Positions 16,929 to 24,690 of a stretch of DNA of 64,000 nt are shown here, piece by piece. The notes beneath the pieces are model-generated. The model saw nothing but the letters and a program-made list of their open reading frames with translations. It was not told the DNA's origin and made no database searches. Within the stretch, counting starts at the first letter, position 1; the number at the start of each line of letters is the position of its first letter. This DNA comes from Paractinoplanes ovalisporus (GTDB taxonomy: Bacteria; Actinomycetota; Actinomycetes; Mycobacteriales; Micromonosporaceae), in NCBI RefSeq assembly GCF_016834655.1, contig NZ_JAENHP010000019.1:62001-126000 (forward strand), in the 5' to 3' direction. Position numbers and translations under genes: made by a program.

Positions 16929-17687
16929 GTGGAGATAACCAAGGTCGCCTGGACCGCTGCCGGTCGTCGGCTCACCGCCGCGGCCGGCAGCGTCGTGGGG
17001 GAGCGCTACCACGACAACTACGACGTGTTGCACCTCGACCCCGGCGTCCCGCTGGCGGTGGTGGCCGACGGCATGGGCGACGGTCCGGGCAGCACGATCG
17101 CCGGCAGCACGGCGGTCGAGGTCTTCGTGCGCTCGGTCCTCGAGACGCCGGTGGGTGACGCGCCATCCGCGCTGCGGGCGGCGGTGACTCAGGCCCAGGA
17201 TTCCGTACGGCAGGCCGGCCGCACCCTGGACGAGCTGACCGGCTGCACCCTGACCGCTTTCGTGTCGGCCGGCGACGCCTCGGCCTGGATCGTCCAGTTG
17301 GGCGACTCCCGCGCCTACCGCCTGCGGGACGGCCTGCTCGACCTGCTGACCGTCGACCACACCATCGCCTGGCTGGGCATCCTGAACGGCTGGTTCGCGG
17401 CCGACTCGGACGAGGCCCGGGCCGCCCGCTACCGCCTGACCCGTTACGCCGGGCACCCCGACGCTCCCGAGCCCGACCTGATGCACGTGACCCTGCACCC
17501 CGGCGACGTCTATCTGCTCTGCACCGACGGCGTCTCCGACCAGCTCACGTACGAGCGCCTGACCCGGGTCCTGGCCACCGACGACCCCGGCGCCACGGTC
17601 CACGCTCTGCTCGACGACACCCTGACCGCCGGTGGCCGCGACAACGCCACCGCCGTGGTGATCCGGGTCGAGCGCACCGTCCTCTAG
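16929..17687 (+). CDS. PP2C-family protein phosphatase
   Basis: A 252-residue cytoplasmic metal-dependent Ser/Thr phosphatase. Metal-binding signatures are intact: VVADGMGDG, VQLGDSRAYRL, LLCTDGVSDQ and GGRDNATAVV. It would reverse Hanks-type kinase phosphorylation. GTG 16929 is chosen because the fold begins shortly after; GTG 16911 is an alternative, and the still earlier GTG at 16884 falls in the terminator arm of the preceding gene. No kinase is adjacent; the nearest in the window is at 31.8-33.5 kb. Confidence 0.88.
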   Translation: MEITKVAWTAAGRRLTAAAGSVVGERYHDNYDVLHLDPGVPLAVVADGMGDGPGSTIAGSTAVEVFVRSVLETPVGDAPSALRAAVTQAQDSVRQAGRTLDELTGCTLTAFVSAGDASAWIVQLGDSRAYRLRDGLLDLLTVDHTIAWLGILNGWFAADSDEARAARYRLTRYAGHPDAPEPDLMHVTLHPGDVYLLCTDGVSDQLTYERLTRVLATDDPGATVHALLDDTLTAGGRDNATAVVIRVERTVL

Positions 17688-17713
17688 CGTGCCGTGTGAC
17701 TAGTAGACGCCGC

Positions 17714-17729
17714 ATACTACCGTCAGTAT
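17714..17729. promoter_or_regulatory. Palindrome abutting the PadR start, likely autoregulatory operator
   Basis: ATACT-ACCGTC-AGTAT is a 16-bp dyad that ends one base before the ATG of the PadR gene. PadR repressors commonly bind A/T-rich palindromes in their own promoters. Position and symmetry support autoregulation; binding is inferred. Confidence 0.5.
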
Positions 17730-17730
17730 T

Positions 17731-18150
17731 ATGTGCCGCATGATAGTGGCGGACGATGCCTCCGAGCGGCAGGCTCAGTTGCTTCGTGGCTGTCTCGACA
17801 TGTGCCTGCTCGCCCTGCTGGTCGACGAGCCGGCCCACGGCTACGAACTCGTCCGGCGCCTGGAGGTCGCCGGGTTCGGCACCGTGAGCTACGGGACCGT
17901 CTATCCGCTGATCACCCGGCTGCATCGTTCCGGGCTCATCACGAACGCGCTCGAGCCCAGCCCCAGCGGTCCGCCCCGCAAGGTCTACCGCCTCACCGAT
18001 CCTGGTCACGACCGGCTGCGGGCCTGGCGTGACCAGTGGACCCACTTCGCCGGCGTCGTGAACGCGACCGTCGCCGCCGCCCCCTCGGCTGCTGTCGTTC
18101 CGCCCTCGGCTGCTGTTGTTCCGCCGCTCGACTCCAGGAGGACGCCATGA
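17731..18150 (+). CDS. PadR-family transcriptional regulator
   Basis: A 139-residue winged-helix repressor. Core motifs are clear: LRGCLDMCLLALL, AHGYELVRRLE, VSYGTVYPLITRLHRSGLI and RKVYRLTDPGHDRL. The C-terminal helix is unusually short and is followed by a low-complexity tail with an exact 21-bp duplication (18082-18102 and 18103-18123) encoding PSAAVVP twice. Starts at ATG 17731 or ATG 17740 are both possible and neither has a ribosome-binding site. Its stop overlaps the ATG of the next gene (ATGA), as expected for a PadR-HAAS pair acting together. Confidence 0.9.
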   Translation: MCRMIVADDASERQAQLLRGCLDMCLLALLVDEPAHGYELVRRLEVAGFGTVSYGTVYPLITRLHRSGLITNALEPSPSGPPRKVYRLTDPGHDRLRAWRDQWTHFAGVVNATVAAAPSAAVVPPSAAVVPPLDSRRTP

Positions 18151-18791
18151 GCGTTGACGCTTTGATCGACTCTGCGGACCGGGAGTGGCGAGCTCTCGGC
18201 GTACGCCCGGGCGACCGTTCGACGCTGGTGGCCGAACTCCGGACCGAGCTGGAGGCGGCCGCCGCCGACGGCCTCGATCCGGCCGAGCTGGTCGGCACCG
18301 ATGTCGCCCGGTTCGCCCTGCGGGTGGCCGAAGAATCCGGTGTGGACCGCACCCCGGCGCGCTACGGCCAGGTCCTCGGCGTGGCGACCGTGGGCGCGCT
18401 GCTCGCCGTCGTGGTCGGCTTCGTGGTGGTCATGGGTCTGCACCAGGCGTTCGTGGCCGCGTTCGATCTGCCCCGAAACTTCCGCGTCCCGGTCTGGCTG
18501 GCCGCGGGTGTCTTCTACGGCGGCGTAGGCGCGGTCGTCGTGGCCGGAGCGGTCCTGGCCGTACGCATCGTCCTGCGCGACGCGGCCCGCATCCGTCACA
18601 CCGCGGCGCGCATGACCCTGCTGCTGCCCCCGGCCGTCACGGCCGCGGTCGCCGGCGCGGTCGCTCTCGGCTGGTCGATGGACTTCCCGCTGACTCCCAT
18701 CGTGATCGGAGCCGAGGCGGCCATCGTCGTAGCCGGATTCCTGGCGGCCACGGCCCTGGCCCGCCGCTGGTCCGTGACCGCCCGGAGGTGA
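18147..18791 (+). CDS. HAAS-domain membrane protein, PadR partner
   Basis: A 214-residue protein. A cytoplasmic N-terminal helical region (residues 1-70, with LVAELRTELEAAAADGLDP) resembles the HAAS/DUF1700 signalling domain commonly encoded next to PadR regulators. It is followed by four predicted membrane helices (for example VGALLAVVVGFVVVMGL and GVFYGGVGAVVVAGAVLAV). CAGGAGGA lies five bases before ATG 18147, and the start overlaps the PadR stop, so the two are translationally coupled. The likely role is sensing at the membrane and relaying to PadR; the signal is unknown. Confidence 0.75.
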   Translation: MSVDALIDSADREWRALGVRPGDRSTLVAELRTELEAAAADGLDPAELVGTDVARFALRVAEESGVDRTPARYGQVLGVATVGALLAVVVGFVVVMGLHQAFVAAFDLPRNFRVPVWLAAGVFYGGVGAVVVAGAVLAVRIVLRDAARIRHTAARMTLLLPPAVTAAVAGAVALGWSMDFPLTPIVIGAEAAIVVAGFLAATALARRWSVTARR

Positions 18792-18807
18792 GTGGCCAGG
18801 GTCGGCC

Positions 18808-19165
18808 GCTGATGGCGTTCGACCAGATGGCGCGGTGGCCCGGAGCGTAGACAACGACGTTGCGGTCGTCCTGCGCCTGCCGGACCGAGCCGGGGCGCCC
18901 GCCGGCCCGGGTCGACCAGGCGGGGCGGTTGCCCGGCGCGATGACGACCATGTTGCCGTCGCTCTGGGCCCAGACGACCGAGCGGGGACTCCTGGTGCCG
19001 GACGTCCACACGACCCGTCCGCCGGGGATGTGCTTGACCAGGATGCCTGCTCCTTAGGGCTGGTCCTCTTCGCCCAGTGGCCGCGCTGGAAGGTCAGTTG
19101 CAGCCGATGCCGCCCGCGATCAGAAGCCCGCTTACGACCGAAGTCGCCCATTTGTTAGTTGGCAT
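18808..19165 (-). pseudogene. Broken secreted bulb-type (mannose-binding) lectin gene
   Basis: Reading the minus strand from ATG 19165 (with AAAAGGGG upstream, 19183-19174) gives a signal-peptide-like MPTNKWATSVVSGLLIAGG and then a stop after 23 codons. A different frame continues as DLPARPLGEEDQP and hits TAA at 19056-19054. Beyond it that frame encodes two bulb-lectin strand sets, with QSDGNMVVIAPGNRPAWS and RNVVVYAPGHRAIWSN. So one frameshift and one nonsense change separate signal and lectin. After IWSN the frame runs on without a stop into antisense of the HAAS gene, so the natural end is also lost. A shortened product from GTG 19011 cannot be excluded. Confidence 0.6.
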
Positions 19166-19390
19166 GCTACTGATCCCCTTTTCCGCAATTGGTTGCTGGC
19201 GGTGACGCTATGTGGCGGCCTGCTTCCTCAGTGGAGAGATAAAGAGCATGAAGTTCCGGACGAGCATGCGAACCCGAAAGTGTCTGGGAAATCACGGGGC
19301 GTCGCCTGTGGATAAGTAGGATTGCCCGTTTTGCGGCGCGTATTTTCTTGGCCAGCCCCCTGTGGTGCGGTGGGGAGGGTCTAGTTGGGC

Positions 19391-19479
19391 GAGATCAATT
19401 CGGGCGTGATCTTTCGGGCGAGATCTATCCGGGTGAGACCTGTTCGGCCGAGATCTATCCGGGTGAGACCTGTTCGGCC
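19391..19479. repeat. 30-bp tandem repeat duplicating a CDS end with its stop codon
   Basis: Two identical 30-bp units (19420-19449 and 19450-19479) and one degenerate unit (19391-19419) run through the 3' end of the DUF305 gene. Each unit encodes ISAEQVSPG plus TAG in the gene's frame, so the genuine stop (19457-19455) is followed by a second copy of the C-terminus and a second stop. The repeat is therefore a copy of the gene end rather than unrelated spacer. Confidence 0.9.
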
Positions 19480-19985
19480 GAGATCTTCTCCAGCTCGATG
19501 ATCTGGCCGGTTCGGGACTCGACGATCTGGCGGGCGAAAGCCAGCGCCTCCGGGTTGGTGCCGTTGGCCTGTTCCTGCTGGGCCAGCTTGATGGCCTGCT
19601 CCTGGTGGGCGATGAACGCCCGCACGGGGTCGGGGCCGGCCGAGGGCGGCGCCGACGGATTGACGGACGGCGGCTGGCCCGCGCCCCACGCGCGGAGCCA
19701 GCCGCTCATCCGCACCACTTCGTCCTGCTGCGTCGCGATGACGGCCGAGGCGAGCGTGCGCGCCTGTGGCGTCGCTTCGGCCAGGGCCGAGGCGAGCCCG
19801 ATGCCCGCCTGGTGGTGCGGGATCAGGGCGCGTACGAACGCGGTATCGGCATCACCGTGTCGCGCGGAGACTCCGCCCTCACGGGGCGACGCCGGCGCGG
19901 CCGAGGTGCCCGCCCCGGCCGGCCCGGAGTCGCATCCGCCGAGAAACACGAGCGAAGCAGTGAGCCATATCAATGCGCGGCGCAT
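19455..19985 (-). CDS. DUF305 lipoprotein
   Basis: A 176-residue exported lipoprotein: signal peptide with lipobox LVFLGGC (Cys at about residue 18), a Ser/Ala-rich spacer, then two DUF305 helical units. The first has FVRALIPHHQAGIGLASA and the second VRAFIAHQEQAIKLAQ; the paired histidines are typical and are thought to bind metal such as copper. It would sit on the outer face of the membrane. The C-terminus lies in the 30-bp tandem repeat. No copper genes are adjacent, so the metal role is only a family expectation. Confidence 0.88.
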   Translation of the reverse strand: MRRALIWLTASLVFLGGCDSGPAGAGTSAAPASPREGGVSARHGDADTAFVRALIPHHQAGIGLASALAEATPQARTLASAVIATQQDEVVRMSGWLRAWGAGQPPSVNPSAPPSAGPDPVRAFIAHQEQAIKLAQQEQANGTNPEALAFARQIVESRTGQIIELEKISAEQVSPG

Positions 19986-20083
19986 GCGCCGAACGTAGTG
20001 GCTCGCGGGCTGTAGGTAAACAAACTAGCGGTCACCAGGCCGTGGGGACCTTAACGGGACCGGAACACATCTACAGAAGTCTC

Positions 20084-20914
20084 TTAAGTTCGCCGCCGCC
20101 GCGGCATGCTGTTGAAGCCGGTCGGCATCTGCTGGGTCTCGGTCGGCCAGGCCGGCTGCTGCCGGTTGCGCGAGCGCAGGCGCAGCAGCATGCCGACGCC
20201 GAGGAACACCATCAGGGCGCCGACGATCAGGCCGATGCCGAGCACGTTGGAGCTGCTCGACGCGGGCGTGAGCGCCGCGTTGTCGGTCGAAGTGGGTGCG
20301 GCCGCGGCGTCCGGCTCCTCCTCGACGACTTCCTCATCCTCTTCGGCCGGTGGTTCCTCTGTGGTGGCCGACGGGGACGGGGACGGGGATTCGCTGGGCT
20401 TGGCGGCGACCGGGCTCACCACCGGGATCTCGGTGCCGGTCGAGCTGAGCAGGCGGCCGGTGCCGTCGAAGGCCTGCGCCTGGAAGGTCACCTCGCCGTC
20501 GTCGGGACCGGTGAACGCGACGTCCCAGCGGCCGGTCACCGTGCGCCCCTGGCAGAGCTGGCCCGGGTCGGGCTGCTCGTCGACCACCGTGGCCTGCTCG
20601 TCCTGCACCCCCGCGCGTACGGGGAAGGACTGGTTGTTCTCGACCCGGGTGACCCGCACCTGGTCGAGGCTGATCCCCTTGGTCTGGATGGTCAGCGCCC
20701 ACCGGACCTTGAGGCAACGCCGGCCGCGATCGGTGGAGGCGACCGCGGTGACCGTGCGGGCGTCCTTGCCGATCGTGAACGTCTGGGGTGCCTGTCCCAC
20801 CTTCACCTCGAACCCCGGCACGTCGGCGCGGGCGGGCGAACTCCAGGCCAGCGCCGCAACCGCGATCAGGGCAGCAGCGCTGACTCGAGCCCCGCCCCGG
20901 GTCAGGTGTCGCAT
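20084..20914 (-). CDS. Secreted, C-terminally membrane-anchored surface protein
   Basis: A 276-residue protein with a signal peptide (residues 1 to about 30), an extracytoplasmic beta-rich domain (about 31-165) containing two cysteines (RRCLKV and GQLCQG), and a Pro/Ser/Glu-rich stalk with PSPSPSATTEE and EEDEEVVEEE. A C-terminal membrane helix (VLGIGLIVGALMVFLGVGMLL) is followed by an Arg-rich cytoplasmic tail. ATG 20914 is chosen because AAGGAG lies nine bases upstream and the signal peptide begins there. There is no LPXTG motif; anchoring is by the helix itself. I do not recognise the extracellular domain. Confidence 0.75.
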   Translation of the reverse strand: MRHLTRGGARVSAAALIAVAALAWSSPARADVPGFEVKVGQAPQTFTIGKDARTVTAVASTDRGRRCLKVRWALTIQTKGISLDQVRVTRVENNQSFPVRAGVQDEQATVVDEQPDPGQLCQGRTVTGRWDVAFTGPDDGEVTFQAQAFDGTGRLLSSTGTEIPVVSPVAAKPSESPSPSPSATTEEPPAEEDEEVVEEEPDAAAAPTSTDNAALTPASSSSNVLGIGLIVGALMVFLGVGMLLRLRSRNRQQPAWPTETQQMPTGFNSMPRRRRT

Positions 20915-21290
20915 GCCGATCAACTCCTTCATGACGTCGGCCCCGCCGACCAACACAGCGGGGGGCCTCACCCGATGGTTCGCAGCCGAGGGCCGAAAGG
21001 TTCACCGGGTGCGCTGGGTCACTGGCCCGTGACGCCTTATTTTTCGCTTAGGCAACTGTTTCTTCGGCATGTCTTCGCAGGTCAGCGCCCATGTAGGGGG
21101 TGGCGCTGGAAAGTAGGCGACAAAAGAACCGTCCGGCGTTCATCCGAACCCGCGTGCCGCACGTAGTTGGGGGATGGGCAGGGACCGGCCAACGCCGGCC
21201 GCTGCCCGGCAAGTGAAGCAGGGGGCACTCCCCACGGGTGCCTGCGTCCCACCGCCCACGGGACGTGACCGCTGCGGAGAACGAGGAGTT
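20915..21290. other. Long leader region before the redox operon
   Basis: About 375 bp between divergent genes. The last 120 bases before the ATG at 21291 can fold strongly: GGGCAG...CTGCCC around 21177-21212 with an inner GGCC/GGCC stem, then GGCAC...GGTGCC around 21228-21245. GAGGAG at 21283-21288 is the ribosome-binding site. The structure could be a regulatory leader, but I could not match it to a known riboswitch class. I see no gene here. Confidence 0.4.
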
Positions 21291-23090
21291 ATGGCCCGGA
21301 CGAGTAACAAAGAGCGATCCGCCGAACGGATGCCCGTCGATGTCGGTGCCACCGGGAAAGGCGCCCCGTCCCGGGGCGCGGTGGCGATTCTGGCCGTGAG
21401 CGTGATCGCGGCCATCTGGGCGGTCGCGATGCTGACCAAGCCCGGCCGCGTCGGATACGTCTACGTATTCACCTACACCGAGTACTACATCGGCGTCATC
21501 ACGCTCGTGTCGCTATCCATCACGATCATGATCGGCCTGGTCTCCACCGACCGGCTGGTGCTCTCGATCCGGCAACGGGTGCTGCTGCAGTCCGCGCACC
21601 GCACCACCGGCATCATCGCCGTCACCTCGCTCTTCCTGCACGTCTGGATGAAGGTCGTCGAGAAGCACGCCTCGGTGATCGACGCGTTCATCCCGTTCCT
21701 CTACCCCGGCGACAACAAGGTCTGGGTCGGCTTCGGCACGATCTCGGGCTGGGTCATGATCCTCGTGATGTGGACCGGCATCGCGCGCTCGCGGTTCATC
21801 GGCCGCGGCAGCCCCTGGATGTGGCGCGGTATCCACTCCGTCTCCTACCTGATCTGGCCGACCGCCCTGATGCACGGCCTCAGCGCCGGCCGCCCGGCCG
21901 CGACCTGGGTCATCGTCAGCTACATCGTCTGTGTGCTGGGTGTGCTGGTCGGTCTGGCCGTCCGCCTCTCGGTCTCGCTCAACCGCAACAAGGACTTCGC
22001 CTCGGCCGCCGGTGCGGGCGCCATGAAGCCGGTCGGCACGCTGGTGCCCACCAGCTCGCCCGCGATGAAGCGCCCGGGCCGCCGCGACCGTGAGCGTGTC
22101 GCCCCGGTCGAGCCCGAGCGGCTCGGCCCGGTCGCCGTGGTCGACGCGTTCCAGCCGGCCGCGGTCACCGCCCCGCCCGTGGCGCCGCCGCCCGCCGACG
22201 ACCTGGTCGCTCCGCGCCAGCGCCGGGCCCGCGCCGAGGAGTCGTTCGACGAGCCCACCGGCATGATGCCGCGCTACGACCAGGACGAACGCCCGCGCCG
22301 CGGCCGCCGCGCCGAGGACGAGATCGAGTACGACGAGCCGCGCGGCCGCCGCTTCCCGGGTGAAGACACCAACACCCGCATGCGGCGTCCCGAGCTCGAA
22401 GACACCAACACCCGCATGCGCCGGGTCGAGATGGACGGCTTCGAAGACACCCAGACGCGCATGCGCCGGGTCGAGATGGACGGCTTCGAAGACACGGGCA
22501 CACGGATGCGTCGGCCCGACTTCGAAGACACCCAGACCCGCATGCGGCGGGTCGAGATGGACGGGTACGACGAGCCGCCGCGCCGCCGCCGCTACGCCGA
22601 GGAGGACGACGAGCCCGCTCCGCGCTCGCGCCGCCGCGGTGACATGCCGCTCTACGAGGAACCGACCCGGTCCGGCCGGCGCGCCGACCGCGGCTACGAG
22701 GACCGGGGCGGCTACGACGAGATGCCCCGCCAACGCGGCCGCTACGACGACGAGGCATCGCCGCCACGCCGTTCGCGCTCGGAATCCCGTTACGACCGGG
22801 AGGCCGAGGATGCGCCCCGGGGTCGGCGCGACCGGGGCGCCGACATCTCAGGCGCCGATTCAGGGCGGCACAGCCGCAGCGGGTTCGTCGATCTCGCCGA
22901 CGACCCCGATCACATGGAGCCCGACGAGACGCCGACCCTGGTCGACATGGCGTCCCGCCGAGCTCGGCGGGAGCAGCAGGATTCCGGACGCGTCCAGGCG
23001 GGCAGGGGAGCCCGTCGCGGTGGCCGCGGCCGGGTGGAGGACGAGGCTGACGACGGTTACTGGTCGCAGCTGCGAGGGGAAGCGAATTGA
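21291..23090 (+). CDS. Cytochrome-b/ferric-reductase-like membrane protein with a long charged repeat tail
   Basis: A 599-residue protein. Residues about 30-240 hold six membrane helices with histidines placed as in ferric-reductase-like and cytochrome b proteins (SAHRTTGIIAVTSLFLHVW and RGIHSVSYLIWPTALMHGL), so it probably carries two b hemes. From about residue 255 the protein is soluble, Arg/Glu-rich and disordered. It has five copies of an EDTxTRMRR-type unit between about residues 363 and 425 and further RR/DE-rich sequence to the end. The tail is likely cytoplasmic. It starts an operon with a NuoF-like protein (overlapping), a thioredoxin-like lipoprotein and CcdA, so it may pass electrons across the membrane. 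Confidence 0.8.
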   Translation: MARTSNKERSAERMPVDVGATGKGAPSRGAVAILAVSVIAAIWAVAMLTKPGRVGYVYVFTYTEYYIGVITLVSLSITIMIGLVSTDRLVLSIRQRVLLQSAHRTTGIIAVTSLFLHVWMKVVEKHASVIDAFIPFLYPGDNKVWVGFGTISGWVMILVMWTGIARSRFIGRGSPWMWRGIHSVSYLIWPTALMHGLSAGRPAATWVIVSYIVCVLGVLVGLAVRLSVSLNRNKDFASAAGAGAMKPVGTLVPTSSPAMKRPGRRDRERVAPVEPERLGPVAVVDAFQPAAVTAPPVAPPPADDLVAPRQRRARAEESFDEPTGMMPRYDQDERPRRGRRAEDEIEYDEPRGRRFPGEDTNTRMRRPELEDTNTRMRRVEMDGFEDTQTRMRRVEMDGFEDTGTRMRRPDFEDTQTRMRRVEMDGYDEPPRRRRYAEEDDEPAPRSRRRGDMPLYEEPTRSGRRADRGYEDRGGYDEMPRQRGRYDDEASPPRRSRSESRYDREAEDAPRGRRDRGADISGADSGRHSRSGFVDLADDPDHMEPDETPTLVDMASRRARREQQDSGRVQAGRGARRGGRGRVEDEADDGYWSQLRGEAN

Positions 23091-24559
23091 GCGCGTCGCA
23101 GGTTCCGCCGGTCACCGCGATCGGCACGCCGCGGATCACCGCGGGCTTCGACGAGTACGGCCGTCTCGACCTGCTCGCGCACCAGGAGGTGCACGGCGGG
23201 TTCGCGGCCCTGTCGTCCGGTGAGCTGATCGGCCTGGCCGACCGGATCGAGCTGCGCGGCCGGGGCGGCGCGGGTTTCCCGTTCGCCCGCAAGGTGCGCG
23301 CGGTGCTCGACTCGTGCCGCCGGCAGGAGCTGCCGCCGGTGATCGTGGTCAACGCGACCGAGGGTGAGCCGCCGTCCTGGAAGGACAAGGCGGTGCTCAC
23401 CCGGGCGCCGCACCTGATCCTGGACGGCGCCGCCCTGGCCGCGGCCGCGCTCGACGCCGAAGAGATCGTCATCGGCATCGCCGACGACGGCATCGGGCAG
23501 AGCTCGATCACGGCGGCCCTGGCCGAGCGGCGCATGCCCTGCCCGACCCGCATCGTCACCGTCCCGCACCGGTTCATCTCGGGTGAGGGCGGCGCGCTGG
23601 TGCGCGGCATCAACGGCGAGGCGCACATCCCGCCCGGCCGCAAGGTCCGTTCCAGCGACAACGGCGTCATGGGCCTGCCCACGCTGTTGTCCAACGCCGA
23701 GACGTACTCGCAGCTGGCGATCGCGGCCCGGCTCGGCCCGTGGGAGTACAACGCGGTCGGCATCCCCGAGGAGCCGGGCACGGTCATGCTGACCGTGGGC
23801 GGTTCGGCCAGCAACCCGGCCGTGGTCGAGGCGCCCACCGGCACCCCGCTCATGGACGTGCTCAACATGTGCGGCGCCGACATCGGCCCCGGCCTGCTGG
23901 TCGGCGGCTACCACGGCAAGTGGATCACTGCCGAGGCCGCGCAGACCGTCACCATCTCGCGCAAGGGCTTCGCCGGCGTGGGCGGCACGCTCGGCGCCGG
24001 CATGCTGATCCCGATCGGCTCCAAGACCTGCCCGCTCGGCGAGGTCTCGCAGGTCGTGCAATACCTCGCGGGTGAGTCGGCCGGTCAGTGCGGGCCGTGC
24101 CGGCTGGGCCTGCCCGACCTGGCCCGCGCGGTCACGCTGGTCTCGCTGGGCGGCAACGCGGTCGAGAACGTGCGTCAGGCGGCCGGTGTGGTCAAGGGCC
24201 GCGGTGCCTGCAGCCACCCCGACGGCACGGCCCGGTTCGCGCTCTCCGCGCTCGAGGTCTTCGCGAAGGACGTCGAGGCGCACACCAACGGCGAGGGCTG
24301 CGGCAAGAACGTACGGGGAATCCTGCCTCTGCCCTACACGGCCGAGCAGGGTGCGCGGCGCCTCGCGGTGGACTGGTCACGTTGTGACGGGCACGGGCTC
24401 TGCTCGGCCGTCGCGCCCGAGATCATCCGGCTCGACGCGAACGGGTTCCCGGCGTTCCCGCAGACCCCGCTGCCGCCGTGGCTCGAGAACGGCGCCCGCA
24501 AGGCCGTCAACGTCTGCCCGGCCCTGGCTCTGCGACTCACGGAGGCGGGCAGCAAGTGA
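23087..24559 (+). CDS. NuoF-like FMN/iron-sulfur oxidoreductase with C-terminal ferredoxin domain
   Basis: A 490-residue cytoplasmic flavoprotein. The NuoF/HoxF fold is shown by RGRGGAGFPFARK (FMN/NADH site), ATEGEPPSWKDK, a SLBB-like middle region, and an iron-sulfur segment ESAGQCGPCRLG with a later Cys in GACSHPDG. Complex I NuoF has a Cys where this protein has Ala (ESCG to ESAG), leaving three ligands. The last 65 residues are a small ferredoxin with CDGHGLC and VCPALAL, the three-cysteine pattern of 3Fe-4S types. The TTG start (23087) overlaps the upstream stop and has GAGGGGA six bases before it. It likely feeds NAD(P)H electrons to the membrane partner. Confidence 0.85.
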   Translation: MSASQVPPVTAIGTPRITAGFDEYGRLDLLAHQEVHGGFAALSSGELIGLADRIELRGRGGAGFPFARKVRAVLDSCRRQELPPVIVVNATEGEPPSWKDKAVLTRAPHLILDGAALAAAALDAEEIVIGIADDGIGQSSITAALAERRMPCPTRIVTVPHRFISGEGGALVRGINGEAHIPPGRKVRSSDNGVMGLPTLLSNAETYSQLAIAARLGPWEYNAVGIPEEPGTVMLTVGGSASNPAVVEAPTGTPLMDVLNMCGADIGPGLLVGGYHGKWITAEAAQTVTISRKGFAGVGGTLGAGMLIPIGSKTCPLGEVSQVVQYLAGESAGQCGPCRLGLPDLARAVTLVSLGGNAVENVRQAAGVVKGRGACSHPDGTARFALSALEVFAKDVEAHTNGEGCGKNVRGILPLPYTAEQGARRLAVDWSRCDGHGLCSAVAPEIIRLDANGFPAFPQTPLPPWLENGARKAVNVCPALALRLTEAGSK

Positions 24560-24690
24560 TCGGCCCGGCCCTGGCTCTGCGACTCCCGGAGGCGGGCAGC
24601 AAACGATCGGCCCTGGCTCTGCGACTCACGGAGGCGGGCAGCAAACGATCGGCCCTGGCCCTGCGACTCACGGAGGCGGAAAGCAAGTGA
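24522..24690 (+). repeat. Fourfold tandem duplication of an operon junction
   Basis: Units begin at 24522, 24569, 24611 and 24653 (periods 47, 42 and 42 bp). Each carries the codons for ALALRLTEAGSK, the last residues of the NuoF-like protein, together with a GGAGG ribosome-binding site. The first and last units also end in GTGA. The first GTGA overlaps the stop of the NuoF-like gene; the last overlaps the start of the thioredoxin-like gene. Confidence 0.92.
24556..24690 (+). CDS. Possible 44-residue relay mini-ORF between overlapping genes
   Basis: A GTG at 24556 overlaps the stop of the NuoF-like gene (GTGA). From it the frame stays open through the duplicated junction, encoding three near-copies of ALALRLTEAGSK, and stops at TGA 24688-24690, which overlaps the GTG start of the next gene. 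GGAGG precedes the start. The peptide has no expected function of its own; it may keep ribosomes coupled between the two genes. It may also simply be a by-product of the duplication. Confidence 0.4.
   Translation: MIGPALALRLPEAGSKRSALALRLTEAGSKRSALALRLTEAESK

Noticed and set aside
19248..19319. 23-codon ORF (MKFRTSMRTRK...) with GGAGAG upstream
   Set aside because: Too short and without context; could be a remnant, but nothing supports translation.
20972..21290. Possible riboswitch (c-di-AMP or cobalamin type) in the long leader before the cytochrome-b-like gene
   Set aside because: Hairpins and a CCGAACCCG word are present, but the ordered conserved boxes of these classes could not be matched.
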